From NCBI RefSeq assembly GCF_000688415.1, contig NZ_JIAH01000009.1, positions 62,001-126,000 on the forward strand: DNA of 64,000 bases. The letters run 5' to 3'. This stretch comes from Corynebacterium pseudodiphtheriticum DSM 44287 (lineage in GTDB: Bacteria > Actinomycetota > Actinomycetes > Mycobacteriales > Mycobacteriaceae). Position numbers and translations under genes: made by a program. The notes below the pieces were generated by a model. It was not told the origin of the DNA and did no database searches. It saw only the letters and a program-made list of their open reading frames with translations. Positions 15,746 through 25,454 of this stretch are shown piece by piece (position 1 is the first letter of the stretch; each line of letters begins with the position of its first letter).

Positions 15746-16579
15746 TTATACAACGCCCGGCTGTGTGGTCGGGAACGGCAAATCCGCGATGCCGACCATC
15801 TCTGCGGGCGGCCCGGTACGGATCAAATCGACGTATTTCTGCGCAGTCTTTGCATCAACCTGCGGCAGCGCCTTGCACAACGCGACGATCAGCGCGACAT
15901 ACGGCGAGCTCACCTGGTTCAGCGCAGCTCGCAACACCTCGATGCCTTCGCGGTGGCTGGCCACCATTTCGACGGCGCGTTCGTGCTCTTCGCCCTCGGT
16001 CATTGCCATGGCTTCCAGCACCACGCACAGGTGATCTGGCAACTCGTCGTCCGAAATCTGGAACCCCAAGGCCTCCAGCTGCTCACGGAACGACAAAATC
16101 GCCATGCCCCGCTGGCGGGTATCGCCAACGGCGTAATAAGACAAGAACAACGCGCAGCGACGACGCTGATCGAAGGTTTCCACGTAGTGTTCTTCCAGCG
16201 CGCGTGGGCCCACACTGCGGGCCCATTCCGCGAAGTTCACGAAGTCTGTGGCAATCGCCAACGGCAGCTGATCTACCTGCTCTTCGACGGCGGCGAGCTT
16301 ATCGATGATGTCCTCGCCCGGGTAGTTCAGTAACACGGACACCGCCATCGCAGTGATGCGTCGCTGCTCTTCGGTGACCTCCACCGGAGCAATGAACTCG
16401 GTGGGCACTTTACCGGTGTGGGCACGCAGGGTTCGCTCGACGTCCTTGGCGCCACCCATGGTGCCGATACCCGCCGGGGTGCCGTAGCCGGCGACGGCGT
16501 CGTCGGCAGAAGCAGCGGCGAATTTTGGCTTCGTCGACGGAGTCGTCGGGCGTTTGCGCAGCTTGTCGAAGATACTCAA
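15746..16579 (-). CDS. narJ: Nitrate reductase molybdenum cofactor assembly chaperone
   Basis: The 277-residue product starts at TTG (16577-16579) behind GGAG at 6 nt. The central and C-terminal region contains LLNYPGEDI, HYVETFDQRRRCALFLSYY and DDELPDHLCVVLEAMA, the typical NarJ/DmsD chaperone pattern; the YVETFD motif is diagnostic. The N-terminal 70 residues form an extra low-complexity extension (Ala/Thr/Gly rich) not needed for the fold. NarJ binds apo-NarG and helps cofactor insertion. It lies 27 bp after narH and 24 bp before narI. Confidence 0.92.
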   Translation of the reverse strand: MSIFDKLRKRPTTPSTKPKFAAASADDAVAGYGTPAGIGTMGGAKDVERTLRAHTGKVPTEFIAPVEVTEEQRRITAMAVSVLLNYPGEDIIDKLAAVEEQVDQLPLAIATDFVNFAEWARSVGPRALEEHYVETFDQRRRCALFLSYYAVGDTRQRGMAILSFREQLEALGFQISDDELPDHLCVVLEAMAMTEGEEHERAVEMVASHREGIEVLRAALNQVSSPYVALIVALCKALPQVDAKTAQKYVDLIRTGPPAEMVGIADLPFPTTQPGVV

Positions 16580-16606
16580 GGGTTGCTCCTACTTCTTCCC
16601 TGTTCC

Positions 16607-18199
16607 CTATTTTTTCGGAGGGAACATCGAATCGGGGCGGTCACCGCTCCACGACAACAGCGAGACTTTGCCGCCTTGCGCAGCACTGCTGGTGCAGGCT
16701 TCCGGTGCGCCCATGCCCAGGTCGTGAAATACGTCCTCGGAGGCCTGTGCCGGATCAACCCCGCCGAATGGGTCCAGGTTAGAAATACCGCGTGGGGTTT
16801 CTGGAGAAGCGGTCGGAATGACGTAGCGGTCGTCGTACTTCGCGATGGACAGCAGACGGTACATTTCTTCGATCTGCTTGCCGGTCATGCCGACGGCCTG
16901 CGCAATTTCTTCCTGCGGCTCGTTGCCCAGGTTGATATCGCGCATGTAGGAACGCATAGCCACCAGGCGGCGCAGGGATTTCTCCACCGGCACGGTATCG
17001 CCCGCGGTGAACAAACCAGCCAGGTAATCCAGCGGGATGCGCATATTCGACAAAGCCGAGAACAAGATCTTGTGATCCTCGCCGTCGTTGCCGGAAGCAG
17101 TCACGCTGTCGACGATTGGGGACAGCGGCGGGATGTACCAGACCATAGGCAAGGTGCGGTACTCCGGGTGCAGCGGCAAAGCAACACCGTACTTGAAGAT
17201 CAGATCATAGATCGGCGACTGCTGAGCAGCATCAATCCAAGAGTGCGGGATGCCTTCTGCTTGCGCGGCACGCACCACCTCTGGGTCGTGCGGATCCAGC
17301 ATGATCGACTTCTGTGCCTCAAACAGATCCTGCTCGTTTTCGGTGGCAGCAGCTTCGGCGACGCGGTCGGCGTCGTAAAGAATCACGCCCAGGTAGCGCA
17401 GACGGCCCACGCAAGTCTCGGAGCAGACCGTCGGCTGGCCGACCTCCAAGCGCGGGTAGCACAAGGTACATTTCTCGGCTTTACCAGTCTTGTGGTTGAA
17501 ATAAACCTTCTTGTACGGGCAGCCGGACACGCACATGCGCCAACCACGACAACGGTCCTGGTCCACCAGAACGATACCGTCCTCGGTGCGCTTGTACATC
17601 GCACCAGATGGGCACGAGGAAACACAGGTCGGGTTCATGCAGTGCTCGCAGATACGCGGCAGGTAGAACATGAACGAATCCTCGATTTCCTTTTTCACCT
17701 CGAGGTTCATGTTGTGCAAGATCGGGTCATCGTCCATGGTTGCGGTGGAACCACCCAGGTTATCGTCCCAGTTGGACGACCATTCAATCTTGCTGATGTC
17801 GCGGCCGTCGATCTGCGATACCGGCTTCGCGGTCGGCTGCGTTTTCTGCCCAGCCTTCGCACCCATCAGGTCTTCGTACTGGTAAGTCCAAGGCTCGTAG
17901 TAGTCCTTGAGTTCCGGCAAGTTCGGGTTGTGGAACAGCGTCGCCAATTTCTTGATGCGTCCACCGGCTTTCGGCTTCAGCTTGCCAGAGTTGGTGCGTT
18001 CCCAGCCGCCTTTCCACTTCTCCTGGTCCTCCCATGTGCGTGGGTAACCCAGACCCGGGCGGGTCTCGACGTTATTGAACCAGATGTACTCGGTGCCTTC
18101 ACGGTTGGTCCATGCCTGCTTACAGGTCACCGAACAAGTGTGGCAGCCAATGCACTTGTCCAGGTTCATGATCATGGAAATTTGGGCCATGACTTTCAT
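16607..18199 (-). CDS. narH: Nitrate reductase beta subunit, iron-sulfur protein
   Basis: 530 residues. Four Cys clusters are visible: CIGCHTCSVTCKQAW near the N-terminus, CEHCMNPTCVSSCPSG, DRCRGWRMCVSGCPYKK and EKCTLCYPRLE...CSETCVG. These bind three [4Fe-4S] clusters and one [3Fe-4S] cluster (the CRGWRMC site has Trp in place of a Cys). The protein carries electrons from NarI to NarG on the cytoplasmic face. The start overlaps the narG stop by 1 nt; AGGAGG lies about 10 nt upstream. Confidence 0.97.
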   Translation of the reverse strand: MKVMAQISMIMNLDKCIGCHTCSVTCKQAWTNREGTEYIWFNNVETRPGLGYPRTWEDQEKWKGGWERTNSGKLKPKAGGRIKKLATLFHNPNLPELKDYYEPWTYQYEDLMGAKAGQKTQPTAKPVSQIDGRDISKIEWSSNWDDNLGGSTATMDDDPILHNMNLEVKKEIEDSFMFYLPRICEHCMNPTCVSSCPSGAMYKRTEDGIVLVDQDRCRGWRMCVSGCPYKKVYFNHKTGKAEKCTLCYPRLEVGQPTVCSETCVGRLRYLGVILYDADRVAEAAATENEQDLFEAQKSIMLDPHDPEVVRAAQAEGIPHSWIDAAQQSPIYDLIFKYGVALPLHPEYRTLPMVWYIPPLSPIVDSVTASGNDGEDHKILFSALSNMRIPLDYLAGLFTAGDTVPVEKSLRRLVAMRSYMRDINLGNEPQEEIAQAVGMTGKQIEEMYRLLSIAKYDDRYVIPTASPETPRGISNLDPFGGVDPAQASEDVFHDLGMGAPEACTSSAAQGGKVSLLSWSGDRPDSMFPPKK

Positions 18200-21100
18200 T
18201 AGTAGGAAACCTCCTGTGAACGGCGACGGACGCGAGTAACCTCATCGCGGTTGTTGCCAGTCGGGCCGATGTAGTTGAAGTGGTAGGTCAGCTGGCCGTA
18301 ACCGCCAGCGATGTGTACCGGTTTGATGGAAATGCGGGTCAGCGAGTTGTGCGTGCCGCCGCGTCGGCCGGTGTGCTCGTTGATCGGCGTGCCGACGGTG
18401 CGTTCCTGGGCGTGGTTACAGATCATCGTGCCCTCCGGGATGCGGTGGGAAACGATGGCACGCGCAGAAACCACACCGTTGCGGTTGTAGACCTCGACCC
18501 AGTCGTTGTCCGTAACCCCGATCTTCTCGGCGTCCTTGTTTGACATCCACACGACCTGTCCACCACGCGAGATGGACAAAACATGCAGGTTATCGAAGTA
18601 CTGCGAGTGGATCGACCACTTGTTGTGCGTCGTCAAGTAACGTAGCGTGACTTCGGCTTCGCCACGGTCGTTGGTCAGTTCCGTGCCCGGCGCGAATTCG
18701 CCGTGCATGTGGACGTGATCCAGCGGTGGGCGGAAAATCGGCAGGGTTTCGCCGTAGTCGATGTACCAGTCGTGGTCGATGTAGTACTGCATGCGGCCAG
18801 TGACGGTGTGCCATGGTTTCTCGAATTCCACGTTGATGGAAAACGCTGTGTAGCGGCGCTTGTTGCGCTTGTCGGCGGTCCACTCCGGCGAGGTGATGAC
18901 CTCTTTCGGGCGTTCCTTGATGTCATCCCAGGTGATGCGCACGTCTTCGTCGGCCGCACCCAGTGGGGTGAGGTCTTTACCGGTGCGCGAGGACAGGAAC
19001 TCGAATCCCTGCTTGGCCAGCTCGCCATTCGACACACCAGACAGGTGCAAGATGGCGTCGATGACCTTGGTGTCCTTGGACAGGTCCACCAGCTCGCCCA
19101 TGGAGGTCTCCGAAGTACCGCAGATCAGCTCGAGTTCTTTCACCTGCTTTTCCACGTTGAACTTGGTGCCATGCACGCCCGTGCCCGCCTTGGCAGGTAA
19201 TGGGCCCAGGTGCGTCCACTTCTCGTAGATCTTGGTGTAATCACGCTCGACGACGTGCAGCTTCGGCATGGTCACGCCTGGGATCAGGCCTTGCTCTTCC
19301 ACGTTCGGCACCACGCCGTTCGGCATACCCAGCTCGTCCGGGCTGTCGTGGTGGCTTGGCTGCGTGACGACGTCGCGCTGCGTGCCCAGCCACTTCGTGG
19401 CCTTATCCGACAGGTCGGCGGCGAGATCACGGAAGATCTCGAAGTCCGAACGTGCCTCCCATGGTGGGTTAATGGCAGCGTTGAACGAGTGCAGGTACGG
19501 GTGCATATCCGTCGAAGACATGTCGTGCTTTTCGTACCAGGTGGCCGCCGGGAACACCAGGTCCGAGACCAGGGTGGTGGAGGTGTTGCGGAAGTCGGCG
19601 GTCATCATCAGATCGAGCTTGCCGACGGGCGCCTCATCGGTCCATTTGATGCTGCGCGGGCGCTCTTCTTCCTTCAGCTCCGGCGCGGTGGCGTCGGAGT
19701 CGATGCCCAGCAGGTGGCGCAGGAAGAACTCGGTGCCTTTTGCGGAGGATCCCAGCAGGTTGGTGCGCCAGTTGATGAGAATGCGCGGCCAGTTTTCTTC
19801 TGCCGACGGGTTGTCGTAGGAAAACTCCAGGTCGCCCTTCTCCAGCTGCTGGACAACATAGTCGTTGACTTCCATGCCGGCTTCGTCGGCTTCATCCGCC
19901 AAAAACAGCGAGTTGCGGTTGAACTGCGGGTAGGCCGGCATCCAGCCACGGCGCATGGCCTCAGCCATGGTGTCGGAGACCATCTTGTCGCCGATGGCGT
20001 CGTTGTTAGCCAGTGGCGAGCCCAAGTGCGAAGCCCGCGAGTTGTCGTAGCGGTATTGCTCGGTGGCGAAGTAGTAGAAGCCAGTGGTGATCATGTGACG
20101 CGGTGGACGCTGCCAGTCGGCAGACATGGCCCACTGGGTCCAGCCGTTCATCGGACGCAGTTTTTCCTGGCCGACGTAGTGTGCCCAGCCGCCGCCATTG
20201 ACGCCCTGGGTGCCGCACATGGAGGTCAGCGCCAAGAAGGTGCGGTAGATGTTGTCGGCGTGGAAGTAGTGGTTCACGCCCGCACCCATGATGATCTGCG
20301 AGCGGCCTTGCGAATCAGCGGCGTTCTGCGCGAATTCGCGGCCGATGCGGATGGCGGTTTCTGCAGCCACACCAGTCAGGCCTTCTTGCCATGCTGGGGT
20401 GCCTACTTCGGTGGCGTCGTGGAAATCTGTTGGCCAGGATCCTGGCAGGTTGAGTTCCTCACGGTTCACGCCATAGTGCGCGAGCATGACGTCGAAGACT
20501 GTGGTAACCAGCTTGCCATCAACCTCGCGTACTGGCACGCCGCGGTGTACGACACCAGCACCGATTGGTTTGCCGGTTCCGACGTCTTCTGGGTTGGTGT
20601 CCAGGTCAAAACGTGGGAACAGCACCTCTGCGGTGTCGAATTGATCGGTTTCGGCGATGGACATGACCGGGTCGGCATGATCCAGGCCCAGGTTCCACTT
20701 CGACGATTCCATATCCCAGCGGTCAGCAACCGTGCCGCCTGGGTCGACGACGCGGCCGTCTTCTTCCATGACCAAGCCACGGTGGGTCGCGTTGGGCGAT
20801 TCCTTCAGGGTGTCATCACTGACCTGCGAGGCGGTCAAGAACTTACCTGGGGTGTAGGTGCCGTCGTCACGCTTGTCCAGAGCCACCAAGAATGGCGAAT
20901 CAGTGTATTTCCGCATGTAGTTCAGGAAGTACGGCTCCTGACGATCCACGTGGAAGGTCTTCAGGATGACGTGCCCCATGGCGAACGCCAGCGCGGCGTC
21001 GGTGCCTGGCTGAATGCGGGCCCATTCGTCGGCGAACTTCGTGTTATCCGCGAAATCCGGGGAAACCACGACAACCTTGGTGCCCTTGTAGCGGGCTTCC

Positions 21101-21933
21101 ACCATGAAGTGGGCGTCCGGGGTACGGGTGACCGGGATGTTCGAGCCCCACATCATCAGGTAGGACGAGTTGTACCAGTCGCCGGATTCTGGGACGTCGG
21201 TTTGGTCGCCGAAAGTTTGCGGCGATGCCGGTGGCAAGTCGGCGTACCAGTCGTAGAAGGACAGGGCGACGCCGCCGATGGACTGCAAGAAGCGCATACC
21301 GGCGCCGTAGGACACCTGCGACATGGCCGGGATAACGGTGAAGCCGTTGATGCGGTCTGGGCCGTATTTACGGATGGTGTAGACGTGTGCCGCCGAAGCA
21401 ATGTCGATGGCCTCTTCGTAAGAAATGCGGATCAAGCCGCCCTTACCGCGCTGCGAAACATAAGCGCGGCGTTTTTCTGGGTCTTCTTGGATCGCGCGCC
21501 ACGCCAGCACCGAATCGCCGTGCTTTTTCTTTTCCTCACGGAACATGTCGACGAGCACGCCACGGGCGTATGGGTAACGCACACGAGTTGGCGAGTAGGT
21601 GTACCAGGAGAACGACGCGCCACGTGGGCAACCGCGGGGCTCATATTCTGGCATGTCGTTGCCGGTGGTTGGGTAATCCACAGCCTGGGATTCCCAGGTG
21701 ATCACGCCGTCTTTGACGTAGACCTTCCACGAGCAGGAACCAGTGCAGTTCACGCCGTGGGTGGAACGGACCATCTTGTCGAAGGCCCAGCGGTTGCGGT
21801 AGAAAACGTCCGCTTGGCGGCCGCCTTTTAAGAACAGCTGTTGGCCGGACTCCGTGGCCTCACCTTTGCGCAGGTAAGCACCGAGCTTAAACAGCGGATT
21901 CGGTTTTGGGGAACCGGAAGTAGCAGTAGTCAT
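18199..21933 (-). CDS. narG: Respiratory nitrate reductase alpha subunit
   Basis: 1244 residues, the usual NarG length. The N-terminal HGVNCTGSCSWKVYVKDG binds the FS0 cluster, and YNSSYLMMWGSNIPVTRTPD contains the region of the Asp ligand to molybdenum. Later motifs include MGAGVNHYFHADNIYRTFLA and WRTNLLGSSAKG. The enzyme reduces nitrate to nitrite with bis-MGD cofactor at the cytoplasmic side of the membrane. It is intact, as are narH, narJ and narK, whereas narI is frameshifted. Confidence 0.97.
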   Translation of the reverse strand: MTTATSGSPKPNPLFKLGAYLRKGEATESGQQLFLKGGRQADVFYRNRWAFDKMVRSTHGVNCTGSCSWKVYVKDGVITWESQAVDYPTTGNDMPEYEPRGCPRGASFSWYTYSPTRVRYPYARGVLVDMFREEKKKHGDSVLAWRAIQEDPEKRRAYVSQRGKGGLIRISYEEAIDIASAAHVYTIRKYGPDRINGFTVIPAMSQVSYGAGMRFLQSIGGVALSFYDWYADLPPASPQTFGDQTDVPESGDWYNSSYLMMWGSNIPVTRTPDAHFMVEARYKGTKVVVVSPDFADNTKFADEWARIQPGTDAALAFAMGHVILKTFHVDRQEPYFLNYMRKYTDSPFLVALDKRDDGTYTPGKFLTASQVSDDTLKESPNATHRGLVMEEDGRVVDPGGTVADRWDMESSKWNLGLDHADPVMSIAETDQFDTAEVLFPRFDLDTNPEDVGTGKPIGAGVVHRGVPVREVDGKLVTTVFDVMLAHYGVNREELNLPGSWPTDFHDATEVGTPAWQEGLTGVAAETAIRIGREFAQNAADSQGRSQIIMGAGVNHYFHADNIYRTFLALTSMCGTQGVNGGGWAHYVGQEKLRPMNGWTQWAMSADWQRPPRHMITTGFYYFATEQYRYDNSRASHLGSPLANNDAIGDKMVSDTMAEAMRRGWMPAYPQFNRNSLFLADEADEAGMEVNDYVVQQLEKGDLEFSYDNPSAEENWPRILINWRTNLLGSSAKGTEFFLRHLLGIDSDATAPELKEEERPRSIKWTDEAPVGKLDLMMTADFRNTSTTLVSDLVFPAATWYEKHDMSSTDMHPYLHSFNAAINPPWEARSDFEIFRDLAADLSDKATKWLGTQRDVVTQPSHHDSPDELGMPNGVVPNVEEQGLIPGVTMPKLHVVERDYTKIYEKWTHLGPLPAKAGTGVHGTKFNVEKQVKELELICGTSETSMGELVDLSKDTKVIDAILHLSGVSNGELAKQGFEFLSSRTGKDLTPLGAADEDVRITWDDIKERPKEVITSPEWTADKRNKRRYTAFSINVEFEKPWHTVTGRMQYYIDHDWYIDYGETLPIFRPPLDHVHMHGEFAPGTELTNDRGEAEVTLRYLTTHNKWSIHSQYFDNLHVLSISRGGQVVWMSNKDAEKIGVTDNDWVEVYNRNGVVSARAIVSHRIPEGTMICNHAQERTVGTPINEHTGRRGGTHNSLTRISIKPVHIAGGYGQLTYHFNYIGPTGNNRDEVTRVRRRSQEVSY

Positions 21934-21970
21934 GGGGGAATGTGCTCCTATTTATCCTGTATACGGCGCT

Positions 21971-23296
21971 TTATCCTGGGTACGGTGCGTTCGGGCGGGC
22001 GTAGAAAATCCAGACCAGCACCGTGGTGATCGAGAAGTACACAACGCAGCCAATGAAGAAGACCGTTGGGGCCAGCATCGAAAGCAGGACACCGACGATG
22101 AATGGTCCGAAGGCTGCCGTGGCACCGGTCCAACCGATCACACCACCAGCCTGCCGCTTCGGCAGAATCATCGGCATCTGCTTGAAGGTTCCGGCGTTAC
22201 CCAAACCAGTGAAGAAGAAGACCACCAGCATCGAACCTAAGAACCACCACATCTGATCCGGGTGGGTAGGTGTTAGGAAGAACGTGGCGACGATAGTGAA
22301 GATCGTCATTCCGAGACAGCCGATGAACGTCCAGATGGCACCGCCGAATTTATCGCACAGTGGGCCCCACATTGCGCGAACCAGGGCGCCAATGAGTGGT
22401 CCAAGGAAGGCGAAAGTAGCACCGTTCGGCAGATCTTCGAATTGACCAGCAAATTCCGAGCCAGCACCAAAGGTCTGGTTGATCAGCAGTGGCAGCTGGG
22501 CTGCAAATCCCGCGAATCCACCGAAAGTCATCATGTAGACAACGGTCAAAATCCAGGTGTTTTTGTTGCCGAAGATGTCGATCTGCTGACGGAAGTTCGC
22601 CTCAATCGGAACGTCTTTCAACAGAGTGAACGCCAAGACTGCGCCAACGATGGCCCATGGAACCAGGAAAATCGCTGGGTTGTGCACGAAGATGTTGCCG
22701 TCGGCGGTACGCTGCGGTGCGACGAAACCAACACCCAGCAGGGTGAATCCCATCAACCATGGAGCAACCAACTGGATGAACGAAATACCGAAGTTACCGA
22801 TACCCGCCTGCAGGCCTAGTGCGGTGCCGGACAGGCGCTTCGGGAAGAAGTAACCGGTCGAGGGCATGAATCCGGAGAACACGCCGCCGCCGACACCGGA
22901 CATAAAGGCAAGAACCAGCAGCCACCAATATGGGGTGGAAGTATCTTGTACAGCGAAGAACCAGCCGAGCATCGGGATGATGAACAGCAGAGAAGAAACC
23001 CAAACTAGCTTGCGGGTACCCATGATGGGAGGCATGAACATAAAGAACAAGCGGAATAAACCGCAGGCCAGGCCTGGAATGGAGGTCAGCCAATAAAGCT
23101 GAGCAGTGGTCAGGTCGAATCCGATTGCATTAAGCTGTGGAGCAATTGCGGAGACCAGGTACCAAGTGGCAAAACCAATAACGAGAACGAAGGTGGAAAT
23201 CCACAGTGTTCGCCAGGCTATTTTGGAGTCCCAGTGATCGGATTTTTCCGGATCCCATCCCTGGATGACTTTGCCTGAGGTATCGAGAGTAGTCAT
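21971..23296 (-). CDS. narK: Nitrate/nitrite transporter, MFS family
   Basis: 441 residues with about 12 membrane helices. Typical NarK features are RLFFMFMPPIMGTRKLVW near the N-terminus, GVGGGVFSGFMPSTGYFFP (nitrate signature region) and GGVIGWTGATAAFGPFIVG towards the C-terminus. It imports nitrate and/or exports nitrite. It is the first gene of the narKGHJI operon: GAGGAT precedes the ATG, and narG starts 37 bp after its stop. It is divergent from a MoaB/Mog-like gene. Confidence 0.93.
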   Translation of the reverse strand: MTTLDTSGKVIQGWDPEKSDHWDSKIAWRTLWISTFVLVIGFATWYLVSAIAPQLNAIGFDLTTAQLYWLTSIPGLACGLFRLFFMFMPPIMGTRKLVWVSSLLFIIPMLGWFFAVQDTSTPYWWLLVLAFMSGVGGGVFSGFMPSTGYFFPKRLSGTALGLQAGIGNFGISFIQLVAPWLMGFTLLGVGFVAPQRTADGNIFVHNPAIFLVPWAIVGAVLAFTLLKDVPIEANFRQQIDIFGNKNTWILTVVYMMTFGGFAGFAAQLPLLINQTFGAGSEFAGQFEDLPNGATFAFLGPLIGALVRAMWGPLCDKFGGAIWTFIGCLGMTIFTIVATFFLTPTHPDQMWWFLGSMLVVFFFTGLGNAGTFKQMPMILPKRQAGGVIGWTGATAAFGPFIVGVLLSMLAPTVFFIGCVVYFSITTVLVWIFYARPNAPYPG

Positions 23297-23403
23297 TGTA
23301 TCCTCATTAGTCGTAGGGCCTATGCCCCCAATCTAGTGGTATATGAATCGATCAAGGAAACCCGAAACGGCTAAATTTTTATTAAATTACGACACACAAA
23401 TCT

Positions 23404-23416
23404 TGCGTAATTCGCA
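23404..23416. promoter_or_regulatory. Short inverted repeat in the narK/mog divergent region
   Basis: TGCG-TAATT-CGCA is a palindrome 108 bp upstream of narK and 109 bp upstream of the mog-like gene. It could be a site for an anaerobic or redox regulator of the nar operon. I cannot match it to a known corynebacterial motif with confidence. Confidence 0.25.
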
Positions 23417-23524
23417 TAGCGAACAATCTTGCAGGTAGGGCACTTAAGGTAGCCCTAAGCTGGGGAAATAACACTCCCTTATGACTTTTATCACCACCCA
23501 TTTTCAAGAAATTGGAGGCGGAAT

Positions 23525-24004
23525 ATGGGTACAAAACTAGCTGCCATCATCGTCAGCTCCGACCGAGTTTTACAAAAAGATAAAACCAATAAATCCGGTG
23601 AAATTGCACAAGATTTTATTAAAAATTACGGATTGCAATTGCACTTTTCAAAAGTTGTCACAGAAGGTTACACCCCCGTCGATAACGCCGTACAATCAGC
23701 CCTCGTCGCCGGCTGTGAAATCATCGTGATCATTGGCGGCACCGGCATTGGCGCCACCAATTTCACGCCAGAGGTAACGGAAAAATATGTCAGCGCCCGC
23801 CTACATGGCCTAGAAACACAAGTGCTGCTGCGTGGTTTAGAAGCTTCACCCAAGGCGGGTCTGTCCCGCGGGATCATCGGCATGACCGAGCACGGCGGCG
23901 GGAGCCTAATCATCAACTGCGCCTCGTCGTCAGGCGCGGTCACCGACACGCTGTCCGTAGTGTTTCCACTTTTGCCGGATATTTTTCGGGACTGCACGAA
24001 CTAA
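23525..24004 (+). CDS. Molybdenum cofactor biosynthesis protein, MoaB/Mog family
   Basis: The 159-residue product has the MoCF-binding pattern: AAIIVSSDR at the N-terminus, VIIGGTGIGATNFTPEV (usual GGTG...R/N.TPE motif) and GMTEHGGGSLIIN. Such proteins adenylylate molybdopterin before Mo insertion. GGAGG lies 6 nt before the ATG. Position opposite narKGHJI, which needs a bis-MGD cofactor, fits a supply role. Mog and MoaB cannot be separated by eye. Confidence 0.88.
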   Translation: MGTKLAAIIVSSDRVLQKDKTNKSGEIAQDFIKNYGLQLHFSKVVTEGYTPVDNAVQSALVAGCEIIVIIGGTGIGATNFTPEVTEKYVSARLHGLETQVLLRGLEASPKAGLSRGIIGMTEHGGGSLIINCASSSGAVTDTLSVVFPLLPDIFRDCTN

Positions 24005-24040
24005 AGCCGACGGTTAGGTTAAGAAACTACGGCCGTCGCA

Positions 24041-25264
24041 TTAGACTTCCTGCAATCCGAGAATCGCGGTCCCGTTCTCTGTCAATTCAAAGGACAATGG
24101 TTTCTTAGAAACTTCCCGCACGACGCCCTGGGCGACAAGTTCGCGTGCAACTGGTCGCACAGTATTCCAGTGTTTGCCCATGTATTGCCCAATCTCCTGC
24201 AGGTACACCGGCTCATGGGGGCCGAACAGAAACGCCTGCCCAAGAATCGACAAAAACGCCTTCTGGTAATCCGAGAATTCGGCTCCCCCGATCTTGCCTT
24301 CCAAGTTAAGAAGCTGCACCCGCTTCTCGTCGAGGGATTCTTCTAGCTCTAATTGAGCATCACCAATGAGGTCGGCGATTGCTTTAACGAAGAATGTGAC
24401 TTCCCCACGGTTCAGTGACTGCTCGGCCTGCTGGAAGGCGGAATAGTATTTCGCCCGCTGCACTGAAAACTGGTGTGACAAAGACATTGCGGTCGGCGCC
24501 GACAGAACATCCAATAGCCGAAACGCCAACAAAAACCGCCCTAGCCTCCCGTTGCCGTCATAAAACGGGTGGGTGTATTCGAACATAAAATGCCCCACTA
24601 TTGCCTGCACCAAAGAATTCTCGGTGCTAGCTTGGGTGCGCAAAAAAGTATCCATTCTATGCTCGATATCTTCTTCCGCCCCCGGCGCCCGATGAAGCGT
24701 TTTCGTTCCATCGAAGATCGTGACTTCCTGCCGACGGAAATGCTTCCCGTCTGGTGCGTCTTCGGCGGCAATTTCGTGCGCAAGTAGCTCATCGTAAAGC
24801 TTTCGCAACTGCTGCACGGTTTTCGGGAATTCCATGCGCTCGGAATCTGGCACTAGCAATGATTGGTACAGCCCAGCCATTTCCCGAAATCGTTTGTGGG
24901 CTGTAGTAGAGGGCCGTTCCAAAGCAGACGCGATTTCTTTCCTCGTAGAAAAAATCCCTTCAATGGCATTTGTCGCCCGAATTTCAGAGATTAAGATTCC
25001 CAGCAAATAGTGCTGTCGCCCAATGCCCGGAAGTGCCGCCCACTTTTCGGAAATTCGCAGTTCAGTGTGCCAGATTCTTTCCAATAGTGCGGCAAGCTCG
25101 ACGGTCATCATCAGGAATAGCGGGTGCCCTACGACGGTGAAATCCCATTGTAAAGTCGCAGGTGAATCGAGTCTTCGCGCGTGTTCTTTCTCCAACTCCG
25201 AATGACCGTGCCGACTCGCATGAAAGACCGTCTTTAATGGCTTATAACCAGTTGTGTTTGCCAT
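24041..25264 (-). CDS. Fic family protein with N-terminal inhibitory motif
   Basis: 407 residues. The catalytic motif is HPFYDGNGRLGR, where His is the base and GNGR binds phosphates, so AMP or another nucleotide moiety could be transferred to a target protein. The N-terminal segment IRATNAIEGIFSTRKEI contains TNAIEG, matching the (S/T)xxxE(G/N) inhibitory helix of class II Fic proteins. A C-terminal winged-helix-like region (QEIGQYMGKHWNTVRPVARELV) may bind DNA, as in many chromosomal Fic regulators. It stands alone on the minus strand with repeated GCGTT elements upstream. Confidence 0.9.
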   Translation of the reverse strand: MANTTGYKPLKTVFHASRHGHSELEKEHARRLDSPATLQWDFTVVGHPLFLMMTVELAALLERIWHTELRISEKWAALPGIGRQHYLLGILISEIRATNAIEGIFSTRKEIASALERPSTTAHKRFREMAGLYQSLLVPDSERMEFPKTVQQLRKLYDELLAHEIAAEDAPDGKHFRRQEVTIFDGTKTLHRAPGAEEDIEHRMDTFLRTQASTENSLVQAIVGHFMFEYTHPFYDGNGRLGRFLLAFRLLDVLSAPTAMSLSHQFSVQRAKYYSAFQQAEQSLNRGEVTFFVKAIADLIGDAQLELEESLDEKRVQLLNLEGKIGGAEFSDYQKAFLSILGQAFLFGPHEPVYLQEIGQYMGKHWNTVRPVARELVAQGVVREVSKKPLSFELTENGTAILGLQEV

Positions 25265-25321
25265 GAGTCGGGCCTTCTTCGGGTCGGTGTTACTACTTTA
25301 GATCAGCGTCATGTGTTAAAT

Positions 25322-25365
25322 CGGCGTTGTCTTTTCGCTCAGCGTTGTATTTTCACTGAACGCTG
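25322..25365. promoter_or_regulatory. Repeated CNGCGTTGT elements upstream of the fic gene
   Basis: CGGCGTTGT (25322-25330) and CAGCGTTGT (25340-25348) are direct repeats 18 bp apart, and AACGCTG (25359-25365) is the inverse of CAGCGTT (25340-25346). The spacing suggests an operator array about 60-100 nt upstream of the fic start. If the Fic protein has a DNA-binding C-terminus, autoregulation is possible. Confidence 0.4.
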
Positions 25366-25385
25366 TAAGAATATAGACAATAATA

Positions 25386-25429
25386 GCGCGCTATTTTACA
25401 AAAATCGCGGTTTTTGTAAAATAGCGCGC
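25386..25429. repeat. Perfect 19-bp inverted repeat (44-nt hairpin)
   Basis: GCGCGCTATTTTACAAAAA (25386-25404), loop TCGCGG, then the exact reverse complement at 25411-25429. It lies 138 bp after the stop of the surface protein gene at 25567. There is no flanking T run, so it is not a classical intrinsic terminator, though it may stop transcription or protect the mRNA 3' end. Confidence 0.85.
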
Positions 25430-25454
25430 CGCAGGGTGGGTTTAATTTACACCT

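Noticed and set aside
16418-18202. 594-codon plus-strand frame
   Set aside because: Antisense shadow of narJ and narH, which carry all expected motifs; long because of GC-rich codon bias.
19210-21831. 873-codon plus-strand frame
   Set aside because: Antisense shadow of narG; no start signal and no protein pattern.
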